Shown in pieces: positions 1 to 6,522 of a stretch of DNA of 14,824 nt. Source of the stretch: an uncultured Eubacteriales bacterium (GTDB taxonomy: Bacteria; Bacillota; Clostridia; Oscillospirales; Acutalibacteraceae); contig ONSE01000001.1 of assembly GCA_900320415.1 (NCBI GenBank), forward strand, positions 1-14,824. Direction: 5' to 3'. Position 1 is the stretch's first letter; each line of letters starts with the position of its first letter. Under the pieces are notes generated by a model, which worked only from the letters and a program-made list of their open reading frames with translations, searched no databases and was not told where the DNA came from. The position numbers and the translations under genes are program-made.

Positions 1-457
1 CGCGCGTTTCGGGCGGCACAACGGTCAGAGCGATGCCGTACCTGTCACAGAGTCTTCCGAGCAGCGCGGTATCTCCCTCGGCGTTCCTGCCGAAGCGGTA
101 GTTAAAGCCGCAGTAGAGCTTTCTCGCCCTGAGCTGCCCGACCAGGATATCTCGCACAAAATCCTTTGCGGAGAGGTGCATCAGCGCGCGGAAATCCGCG
201 AAAACCGTGTGGGCGATGCCCAGCTCCTCCAGCCCGCGCAGCTTGTCCTCCCGCGTCATCAGATAGCGGAAATCCCTTCCGCCCAGTATCGCCTTGGGGC
301 TTTCCGCAAAGGTCAGGCAGACGGGCAGCAGCCCGTCCTTCTCCTGCGCCGCAGTCAGGGACAGCACCCTGCGGTGACCCCTGTGAAGCCCGTCAAAGAA
401 GCCGAGAGACACGGCTGTATTCTGTTGTTCGGGTGATAATGTCAAAAACGTTTGCAT
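1..457 (-). CDS. ribF: Bifunctional riboflavin kinase/FAD synthetase, N-terminal part (runs off left edge)
   Basis: RibF phosphorylates riboflavin to FMN and adenylylates FMN to FAD in the cytoplasm. Only the first 152 codons are in the window; these cover most of the N-terminal FAD synthetase (nucleotidyltransferase) domain, and the C-terminal kinase domain lies beyond the edge. Direct evidence is the ATP-binding motif FFDGLHRGH at residues 20-28 (family form FDGxHxGH) and the YCGFNYRFGRNAEGD block near residues 115-129, which matches the family's second conserved block (GxDFxFGxxxxGD). The ATG at 457 is the first start after an in-frame TAG; AAGGTG overlapping the upstream stop codon is a weak ribosome binding site. 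The Nudix gene ends only 15 bases upstream on the same strand, so the two are probably co-transcribed. The identification is firm; how the gene ends cannot be seen. Confidence 0.92.
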   Translation of the reverse strand, partial: MQTFLTLSPEQQNTAVSLGFFDGLHRGHRRVLSLTAAQEKDGLLPVCLTFAESPKAILGGRDFRYLMTREDKLRGLEELGIAHTVFADFRALMHLSAKDFVRDILVGQLRARKLYCGFNYRFGRNAEGDTALLGRLCDRYGIALTVVPPETR

Positions 458-472
458 ATGCTTCTATGCACC

Positions 473-1018
473 TTATATTTTTCCGCTGTCGAGCAGCAGC
501 TTGGTTTTGAGCACCGCGATCTGGGTTTTCGCGTCGGGGACCGCGTTGTTGAGGACCATCTCGACCGCCTTGTTCAGCGGGATCTTCTCCACGTTGACCA
601 GCTCTCCCTCGTCGGGACGGCTCTCGCCCTGCTTCGCGATCCGGCAGGCATAGAGGTGGATGATCTCGTCGGTATAGCCCGGGGAGGGATAAGCCTGACC
701 GAGCGATATGTAATTGAAGCCCTCCGCTCCCGTCTCCTCCAGCAGCTCGCGCTTGCCGTTTTCCAGCGGTGTGGAGCCTTTTTCGAGCTTGCCCGCGGGA
801 AGCTCAAGAACCACCTCCGCGTAGGGATAGCGGAACTGGCGGACGAAAAGCAGATTGTTCTCCTCATCGAGCGCGGCGATACACACGCCGCCCGGGTGGC
901 GGACGATCTCGCGCATGGAGGAGGAGCCGTCGGGAAGGACTACCTCGTCGTGGAACATATGCAGCACGCGGCCGTGAAATATCTCCTTGCTGCCTGTGGT
1001 TTTTTCTGTCATGTCCAT
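473..1018 (-). CDS. Nudix hydrolase, ADP-ribose pyrophosphatase type
   Basis: Protein of 181 residues, the usual length for bacterial ADP-ribose pyrophosphatases (ADP-ribose to AMP plus ribose 5-phosphate). A Nudix box covers about residues 76-98 and ends in RELLEETGA. The AYPSPGYTDE stretch at 109-118, just after it, is the ADPRase-type signature. One oddity: the box position normally held by the first conserved Glu (G-x5-E) is Ser82, although the metal-binding RExxEE core is intact. The start at 1018 (MDMTEK) is preferred because a purine-rich GAAAGAAGTGAG lies just upstream; a second ATG six bases in (1012) is possible. The open frame continues far upstream, but that part is antisense to the divergent M14 gene. 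ribF follows 15 bases downstream, suggesting a two-gene operon. A possible promoter (TTCACC, 17 bases, TATCAT) lies inside the 5' end of the M14 gene; this is weak. Exact substrate is inferred from motif only. Confidence 0.88.
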   Translation of the reverse strand: MDMTEKTTGSKEIFHGRVLHMFHDEVVLPDGSSSMREIVRHPGGVCIAALDEENNLLFVRQFRYPYAEVVLELPAGKLEKGSTPLENGKRELLEETGAEGFNYISLGQAYPSPGYTDEIIHLYACRIAKQGESRPDEGELVNVEKIPLNKAVEMVLNNAVPDAKTQIAVLKTKLLLDSGKI

Positions 1019-1060
1019 ATTCTCACTTCTTTCTTGATTCTGAAAAGGATGGAAACTGCT

Positions 1061-1897
1061 ATGATGATACCCGATTATCGAAATCAGGTGAAATCGCTGA
1101 ATGAAATCTGCGCGCGCTTCGGCCTGCGAAAGCGCGTCATCGGCAAAAGCCTTTGCCGCCGCGATATTTTTGCCGTCACCGCCGGGGGAGGCGGACGGCG
1201 CTGTCTGCTCGTCGGCGGCGTCCACGGGACGGAATATCTGACCGTGTCCGCCGTCCTGCGCTTTGTCGCGGAATACGCAGAGCATCCCGGCGGGATGACG
1301 CTCACGGCGGTTCCCTGTCTGAATCCCGACGGCACCGAGATCGCCCTTCACGGCTTCTCCCGCGCGGGACGATACGCCTCCCTCGCCGCCTCCGTCTGCG
1401 GCGACAGGGACAGGTGGAAGGCAAACGCGCGCGGCGTTGACCTCAATCACAATTTCGACGCCGACTGGCAAAGGCTGCGCGAAAAGGAGCGGTCGCTCGG
1501 CATCAACGCTCCCGCCTGCACACGCTTCGGAGGCTCCCGACCCGAAAGCGAGCCGGAGACGAGGGCGCTGGTGCGGCTGTGTGAGCAAACGCGCTTTGAG
1601 CGTGTTCTCGCCCTGCACAGTCAGGGGCGGGAAATCTACTGGGATTTCGGAAGGCGTACGCCCTGCCGCTGTCTGCTGCTCGCGCAGCGTATGGCGGAGG
1701 TCAGCGGCTACACGGTCGCCTCTCCCGACGACATCGCCACGGGAGGCGGCTTCAAGGACTGGTTTATTGAACGCTTTCACCGCTGCGGCTTTACCGTGGA
1801 GATGGGAAAGGGCGAAAATCCCCTTCCGCTCTCGGATCTGGCGGCGGAATATCCGCGCGTGCGCAGTATTTTAAAAGTGTTTACGGATTCCGTGTAA
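1061..1897 (+). CDS. M14-family zinc carboxypeptidase-like protein
   Basis: Protein of 278 residues without signal peptide or membrane segment, so probably cytoplasmic. The M14 zinc site is visible: H55 and E58 in VHGTEYL, third ligand H186 in LALHSQG, and the catalytic Glu E247 in FTVEMGKG. The substrate-binding block reads RGVDLNHNF at residues 124-132, where most relatives have NR instead of NH. Length and cytoplasmic location resemble murein-peptide amidases such as MpaA, which trim gamma-D-Glu-diaminopimelate peptides during wall recycling, but the substrate is inferred. I chose the ATG at 1061 because AGGATGG (1046-1052) is 8 bases upstream; the ATG at 1049 overlaps that site. It diverges from the Nudix gene with only 42 bases between starts and ends at a hairpin terminator shared with convergent asnB. 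Confidence 0.82.
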   Translation: MMIPDYRNQVKSLNEICARFGLRKRVIGKSLCRRDIFAVTAGGGGRRCLLVGGVHGTEYLTVSAVLRFVAEYAEHPGGMTLTAVPCLNPDGTEIALHGFSRAGRYASLAASVCGDRDRWKANARGVDLNHNFDADWQRLREKERSLGINAPACTRFGGSRPESEPETRALVRLCEQTRFERVLALHSQGREIYWDFGRRTPCRCLLLAQRMAEVSGYTVASPDDIATGGGFKDWFIERFHRCGFTVEMGKGENPLPLSDLAAEYPRVRSILKVFTDSV

Positions 1898-1904
1898 CAA
1901 ACAA

Positions 1905-1946
1905 GTAGGGCTCGGCACACCACCTCGCCCTACGCTTTTTTATTTT
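1905..1946. terminator. Intrinsic terminator between convergent M14 and asnB genes
   Basis: A perfect 7-base-pair stem (GTAGGGC at 1905-1911, GCCCTAC at 1927-1933) with a 15-base loop starts 7 bases after the M14 stop. It is followed on the plus strand by GCTTTTTTATTTTT, a good T-tract. On the minus strand it lies 17 bases after the asnB stop and is followed by TTGTTTGTT, so it may serve both genes. Confidence 0.75.
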
Positions 1947-1950
1947 TCTC

Positions 1951-4353
1951 TTATTCCTCTGCGGGAGTCCCGTCCGTTTCTTTCTCGTCGTCATCACCGA
2001 AAAAGCTGATCTGGCTGACGATATCGTCCACCGCCTCATCGGAAATCACGTTCGGTTCATCGAGATACTTGGAGCGGCGCTCGATGCTGTCAATCGCCAT
2101 CTGCACCTTTTCCTGCGGTGTGGCGGGCTTGCGCGGCGCCTCGTAGATCTCGTCGTCGTCGGGATTCTGGATGTTGACGTACTCCTCCCTGACCTCTTCC
2201 TGCGGCTCGGGCTGCGGTTCCTCGGGAACATCCTCCTCAATCAGGGCGGGCATATTGCCGTCGTCAAAATTGTCCTCGTCAGGCTGAGCCTCAGCGGGCT
2301 CTTCCCCGGAGGTCTGAATCTCTTCGTCAGGCTGCGGCTCCTCCGCGGGCTGCGCCTTCTTGCTCTTGTCTATCCCGAAGTCGGGAGCGTCGTAGTCCTC
2401 GTCAATTTCTTCCGCCGCCGCCATGATCACTTCGCCCGGCGCGTCGATCTGCTTGTCGCGGCGCGCCTCGGCAAGCGCCTTGAGGTCGTCAAGATGGTTG
2501 ACAGGCTTCTTCACCCTGCTTTCCTGATCGCTGAAGTAGATATCGTACCAGACAAGGAACACATAGACCGTCCAGACACGGCGGCTGTTGTCCTCCTTGC
2601 CGCTGTAGTGCTCATCGAGCCACTTGACCAGCGACTCGGTACGGAAAAATTTCTGCGCCGTCTCGCCCTCAAATTTCTTCCTGACGATGTTGTAGTACTT
2701 CTCGTCGCGGAGCCATACGCGCGTAGGCACGGGGAAGCCGAGCTTCTCCTTCTGCGCGGTCGCCTCGGGCAGGTGACGCGCGGCAGCCTTGCGCATGGCG
2801 TATTTGGTGTTCTGCTTGTTGACGCGCAGCGAGGCAGGCAGTGTGGAGGCAACCTTGAACACCTCCTTGTCAAGGAAGGGAACGCGCAGCTCCAGAGAAT
2901 TCGCCATACTCATGCGGTCTGCCTTGAGAAGGATATCTCCCACCATCCACATATTGATGTCGAGATACTGCATCTTTGTCACGTCGTCCGCCTTGCGGCA
3001 GCGGAAGTAGTATTTCTTCGCGTGCGTCTGCGGCGCGGTCGCGATAGCGGGATCCTTGAGGATCGCGCGCTTCTCGCGAAGGTCGTACATAAAGGCGTTG
3101 CCGATGTAGCGCTCCTCCAGCTCGTCGCAGGCGCGGATCAGGTAATCCCTGCCCTTGATGTCGGGCAGATGGCGGCAGATCGCGCGGATCGCCCTTCTGA
3201 GAAAATGCGGCACGATCTTCTGGTACAGACGGAACACGCGGGGGTCGTTGTAGCAGGTGTAGCCGCCGAACAGCTCGTCCGCGCCCTCGCCCGAGAGCAC
3301 GACCTTGACATACTGACTGGCGAGCCGCGACACAAAGTAAAGAGCGATACAGGAAGGATCGGCGAGCGGCTGATCCATGTAGTACTGCACGGTGGGCACG
3401 GCGTCCCAGAATTCCTCGCTGGAAATCAGGTGGGTATGGTGCTCGACGCCGATTTTTCTGCTCAGCTCCTGCGCCCAGCTGATCTCATTGTATTTTTCTC
3501 CGAAGTCAAAGCCGACGGTGAAGGTTTTCTGGTCGGCAAAATAGGTAGAAACATAGCTGGAATCCACGCCCGAGGACAGGAAGCAGCCAACCTCAACGTC
3601 CGCGATCTTGTGGGCGCTGACGGAATTCTCAAACACCTTCTCGATCTTATCCACCGCCTCTTCCTCGGTGATGGTTTCGTCGGGACGGAAGCGGGGTTCA
3701 AAGTAGCGGTTCGTCTCCACCTCGTCGCCCTTGTACCACAAATAGTGGCCGGGCATCAGGCAGAACACACCCTCGAAGAAGGTTTCGGGAGGTACCGCGT
3801 ACTGGAAGGACAGGTAGGTATCCAGCGCGCGCTTGTTGAAGCGCTTGACAAACCCGGGATGCTCCAGAATGCTCTTGATCTCGCTGGCGTAGACAAACTC
3901 TCCCTCGATCTGCGTATAGTGCATGGGCTTGATGCCGAAGAAGTCGCGGGCGATGAACACGCTCTTGTCAACCGTGTTGTAGATGGCGAAGCCGAACATA
4001 CCGCGCAGCTTCATCAGCAAGTCCTCGCGCCACTCCTCAAAGCCGTGGACGAGCACCTCGCTGTCGGTGTCGGTGGCGAATTTATGCCCCTTCCTGATCA
4101 GCTTCTCACGCAGCTCCTTGTAGTTGTAAATCTCGCCGTTAAAGGTGAGGACAAGGGTCTTGTCCTCGTTGTAGATGGGCTGGTGCCCCGCGTCCAGGTC
4201 GATGATGGAAAGACGCCTGAATCCCATGTTGATGTAATCGTCGGCAAAATAGCCGTCGGAATCGGGACCGCGGTGCGTGATCACCTCCGTCATCCTTTTC
4301 AGCACCTCTTCACGGTTTTCGATCTTTCCCGTAAAGCCGCAAATACCACACAT
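1951..4353 (-). CDS. asnB: Asparagine synthetase (glutamine-hydrolysing) with long acidic C-terminal extension
   Basis: Cytoplasmic enzyme making asparagine from aspartate, glutamine and ATP. The 800-residue product starts MCGICGF; Cys2 becomes the N-terminal nucleophile of the class II glutaminase domain (about 2-200), with HRGPDSDG at 27-34 and FNGEIYN at 71-77. The synthetase domain follows (about 235-610), with the PP-loop SSGVDS at 260-265 and SGEGADELFGG at 354-364. The start at 4353 is fixed by the need for Cys next to the initiator Met and by AGAGGAG at 4362-4368, 8 bases upstream; an ATG at 4371 would bury the nucleophile. Residues from about 620 to 800 are extra relative to the usual AsnB length (a little over 600): very rich in Asp, Glu, Pro and Gln, low in complexity, ending in a possible short helical part (about 745-785). 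No frameshift is needed to produce this tail. Transcribed from a good promoter at 4407-4435; probably monocistronic. Confidence 0.95.
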   Translation of the reverse strand: MCGICGFTGKIENREEVLKRMTEVITHRGPDSDGYFADDYINMGFRRLSIIDLDAGHQPIYNEDKTLVLTFNGEIYNYKELREKLIRKGHKFATDTDSEVLVHGFEEWREDLLMKLRGMFGFAIYNTVDKSVFIARDFFGIKPMHYTQIEGEFVYASEIKSILEHPGFVKRFNKRALDTYLSFQYAVPPETFFEGVFCLMPGHYLWYKGDEVETNRYFEPRFRPDETITEEEAVDKIEKVFENSVSAHKIADVEVGCFLSSGVDSSYVSTYFADQKTFTVGFDFGEKYNEISWAQELSRKIGVEHHTHLISSEEFWDAVPTVQYYMDQPLADPSCIALYFVSRLASQYVKVVLSGEGADELFGGYTCYNDPRVFRLYQKIVPHFLRRAIRAICRHLPDIKGRDYLIRACDELEERYIGNAFMYDLREKRAILKDPAIATAPQTHAKKYYFRCRKADDVTKMQYLDINMWMVGDILLKADRMSMANSLELRVPFLDKEVFKVASTLPASLRVNKQNTKYAMRKAAARHLPEATAQKEKLGFPVPTRVWLRDEKYYNIVRKKFEGETAQKFFRTESLVKWLDEHYSGKEDNSRRVWTVYVFLVWYDIYFSDQESRVKKPVNHLDDLKALAEARRDKQIDAPGEVIMAAAEEIDEDYDAPDFGIDKSKKAQPAEEPQPDEEIQTSGEEPAEAQPDEDNFDDGNMPALIEEDVPEEPQPEPQEEVREEYVNIQNPDDDEIYEAPRKPATPQEKVQMAIDSIERRSKYLDEPNVISDEAVDDIVSQISFFGDDDEKETDGTPAEE

Positions 4354-4361
4354 ATACAGAA

Positions 4362-4368
4362 CTCCTCT
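4362..4368 (-). promoter_or_regulatory. Ribosome binding site that fixes the asnB start
   Basis: AGAGGAG on the minus strand sits 8 bases before the ATG at 4353. It supports the MCGIC start rather than the in-frame ATG 18 bases upstream, which overlaps the upstream flank of this site and would block Cys nucleophile exposure. Confidence 0.85.
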
Positions 4369-4406
4369 CATAAGGAAATAAATACAAATACTATATATAC
4401 TCTCCT

Positions 4407-4435
4407 ATTTTACCACAAAAGTGTATTGAATTCAA
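4407..4435 (-). promoter_or_regulatory. Sigma-A promoter for asnB
   Basis: The minus strand reads TTGAAT (4435-4430), a 17-base spacer, then TAAAAT (4412-4407), giving a leader of about 45 bases. The -35 box lies inside a perfect 12-base palindrome, ATTGAATTCAAT (4425-4436), which could be a repressor site or chance AT-rich sequence. Confidence 0.75.
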
Positions 4436-4536
4436 TAAATTCGGAAATTTTCGGGAGGAACTTTTTGAAGGGGGCACCGCGTTCCGCGGCGACATACAAA
4501 ATAAAAATATATACATAAAAACCGCGTAAAAGCTTA

Positions 4537-4565
4537 TTGATAAATATTAATTTTTATTATATAAT
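4537..4565 (+). promoter_or_regulatory. Sigma-A promoter for the GH31-amylase operon
   Basis: TTGATA (4537-4542), a 17-base AT-only spacer, and a perfect TATAAT (4560-4565) precede the GH31 start, giving a leader of about 27 bases. No clear CcpA-type cre site or other operator was seen nearby. The 100 bases between this and the asnB promoter contain only a small GC hairpin (CCGCG at 4477-4481 with CGCGG at 4485-4489). Confidence 0.85.
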
Positions 4566-4598
4566 GAGAGTATATTTTAGCAACAAAGGAAGATTTTT

Positions 4599-6500
4599 AT
4601 GATACAACGCTTCACCATGGGGCGCCCGATCGAAACCGACGCGGTGTTATCCAAGCCGCGCTCCTCGGATTTTTCTGCGTTTCCCTACGATCACCGCATT
4701 GAAAACAACGCCTTTGTCTTTACTTTCGGCATGGAAAAGGACGATATCGTCTACGGTCTGGGAGAGGCTCCCCGCGGCATCAACAAGCGCGGCTGGATTT
4801 ATCAGAGCTACTGCTCCGACGATCCCTTCCACACCGAAACGAAGCAGTCGCTCTACGCCGCTCACAATTTTCTCATGCTCGGCAGCAGCGGGATCTTTAT
4901 CGACTTCCCCGCGCGGATCGTGTGGGATATCGGCTACACCAAAGCCGATACCGCCGAGATCCGCATTGACGGACAGGACTTTGACATCTATCTCATCACG
5001 CGGGACAAGCCCGCCGACACCGTCAGGGAATTCCGCGCTCTGATCGGACAGAGCTATATCCCGCCGCTGTGGGCGTTCGGCTTTCAGCAGAGCCGCTGGA
5101 GCTACCACAACAGCGAGGCGGTCGACCGCGTGATCGCGGGCTATGACGCGGCGGATATCCCTCTCGACTGCGTCTATCTCGATATCGACTACATGGAGCG
5201 CTACAAGGACTTCACCGTCAGCGAAACCGCCTTCCCCGATTTCGCGCGCTACGTGGCGGAGAAAAGGGCGCAGAACATCCACCTGATCCCCATCATTGAC
5301 GCGGGCGTCAAAAAGGAGGACGGCTACAGCGTCTATGAGGAGGGCAGGCGGAACGGCTACTTCTGCAAAACCGCCGACGGCGCCGATTTTGAGGGCGGCG
5401 TTTGGCCCGGCATCGTGGGCTTTCCCGACTTTCTGCGCAGGGAGGTGCGCGAGTGGTTCGGGGAAAAGTACCGCTTCCTCACGGACATGGGCATCGACGG
5501 CTTCTGGAACGACATGAACGAGCCTGCCATCTTCTACTCCGAAAAGGGACTGCGGAACGCCCTCGGCAAGGCGGCTTCGCTGCAGGGCGAGAACCTCGAT
5601 CTGAGCGGCTTCTTTGCGCTCAAGGACACCTTTCTGGGGCTTTCCAACAGTCAGGATGACTACGCGAGCATCTACCACACCATAGACGGCGGACAGGTCA
5701 ACCATCAGAAGGTGCATAACCTCTACGGCGCGTGCATGACAAGAGCGGCGGGAGAGTATTTTGAGCAGGCGTTCGGCAAGGAGAAGATCCTGATGTTCTC
5801 CCGCGCCTCCTACATCGGCGCCCACCGCTCCAGCGGCATCTGGTTCGGAGACAACCACTCCTGGTGGTCGCACATCCTGCTCTGCCTGCGGATGCTGCCC
5901 TCCGCGAATATGTGCGGCTTCCTGTACTGCGGCGCGGATCTGGGCGGCTTCAACGAGAACGCCACCCGTGATCTGGTGCTGCGCTTCCTCGCGCTGGGCG
6001 TGTTCACGCCTCTCATGCGCAACCATTCCGCGCTGGGCACCCGCGACCAGGAATGCTACAGCTTTGAGAACCCCGGGGACTTCCGCGACATCATTCAGGT
6101 GCGCTACCGCCTGATCCCCTATCTGTACGACACCTTCCGCAGGGCGAGCGAGAACAATGAGATGATTTTCCGCCCGCTCTCCTTCGATTATCCCGACGAC
6201 AAAATCGCGCGCGAGTGCGAAACACAGCTCATGCTGGGCGAGGAATGCATGATCGCCCCCGTCTATGAGCAAAACGTGAACGGCAGGTACGTCTATCTGC
6301 CCGAGGACATGACGCTGTTCCGTCTCAGCGGCGAAAACGTGTCGGAGACTCCCCTGAAAAAGGGCGTTCACTACATTGAGGCCGCGCTCAACGAAGTGCC
6401 CCTCTTTGTGAAAAAAGGAGCTTCCGTTCCTCTCTGCAGGCCTGCCATGCGCACGGCTCTGCTGGATTTGGAGCATATGGAATACATCACGGCAAAATAA
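4599..6500 (+). CDS. Cytoplasmic GH31 alpha-glucosidase
   Basis: GH31 enzymes remove alpha-linked glucose from the non-reducing ends of malto-oligosaccharides. The 633-residue protein has the family's catalytic nucleophile in GFWNDMNEP (D305) and the acid/base in GDNHSWW (D418). An N-terminal beta-sandwich domain (to about 150) precedes the (beta/alpha)8 barrel, which begins near PPLWAFGFQQSRWSY (155-169). About 60 residues (312-372) lie between the nucleophile motif and the next barrel element, a helical insertion that varies among GH31 members. There is no signal peptide, so it should act on imported sugars. Start: ATG at 4599 with AAAGGAAG (4585-4592) 6 bases upstream. The secreted amylase follows after 22 bases, and the pair forms an operon ending at the 8882-8907 hairpin. 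Family assignment is firm; linkage specificity (alpha-1,4 versus alpha-1,6) is not readable from the motifs. Confidence 0.92.
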   Translation: MIQRFTMGRPIETDAVLSKPRSSDFSAFPYDHRIENNAFVFTFGMEKDDIVYGLGEAPRGINKRGWIYQSYCSDDPFHTETKQSLYAAHNFLMLGSSGIFIDFPARIVWDIGYTKADTAEIRIDGQDFDIYLITRDKPADTVREFRALIGQSYIPPLWAFGFQQSRWSYHNSEAVDRVIAGYDAADIPLDCVYLDIDYMERYKDFTVSETAFPDFARYVAEKRAQNIHLIPIIDAGVKKEDGYSVYEEGRRNGYFCKTADGADFEGGVWPGIVGFPDFLRREVREWFGEKYRFLTDMGIDGFWNDMNEPAIFYSEKGLRNALGKAASLQGENLDLSGFFALKDTFLGLSNSQDDYASIYHTIDGGQVNHQKVHNLYGACMTRAAGEYFEQAFGKEKILMFSRASYIGAHRSSGIWFGDNHSWWSHILLCLRMLPSANMCGFLYCGADLGGFNENATRDLVLRFLALGVFTPLMRNHSALGTRDQECYSFENPGDFRDIIQVRYRLIPYLYDTFRRASENNEMIFRPLSFDYPDDKIARECETQLMLGEECMIAPVYEQNVNGRYVYLPEDMTLFRLSGENVSETPLKKGVHYIEAALNEVPLFVKKGASVPLCRPAMRTALLDLEHMEYITAK

Positions 6501-6522
6501 TATCATTAAGGAGTGAAACAAC

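Noticed and set aside
452..1060. Open reading upstream of and in frame with the M14 gene, suggesting a 481-residue fusion protein
   Set aside because: It is antisense to the Nudix gene, has no family features, and the M14 motifs all fall after 1061, which has its own ribosome binding site.
1019..1780. In-frame N-terminal extension of the Nudix gene to 435 residues
   Set aside because: It is antisense to the M14 coding sequence; the Nudix domain is complete from 1018 with a ribosome binding site.
2494..4518. Long plus-strand open frame opposite asnB
   Set aside because: Shadow frame caused by GC-rich codon use in asnB; no recognisable domain, and it runs through the asnB promoter region.
4566..4598. 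Riboswitch or attenuator before the GH31 operon
   Set aside because: The predicted leader is only about 27 bases, too short for a structured regulator.
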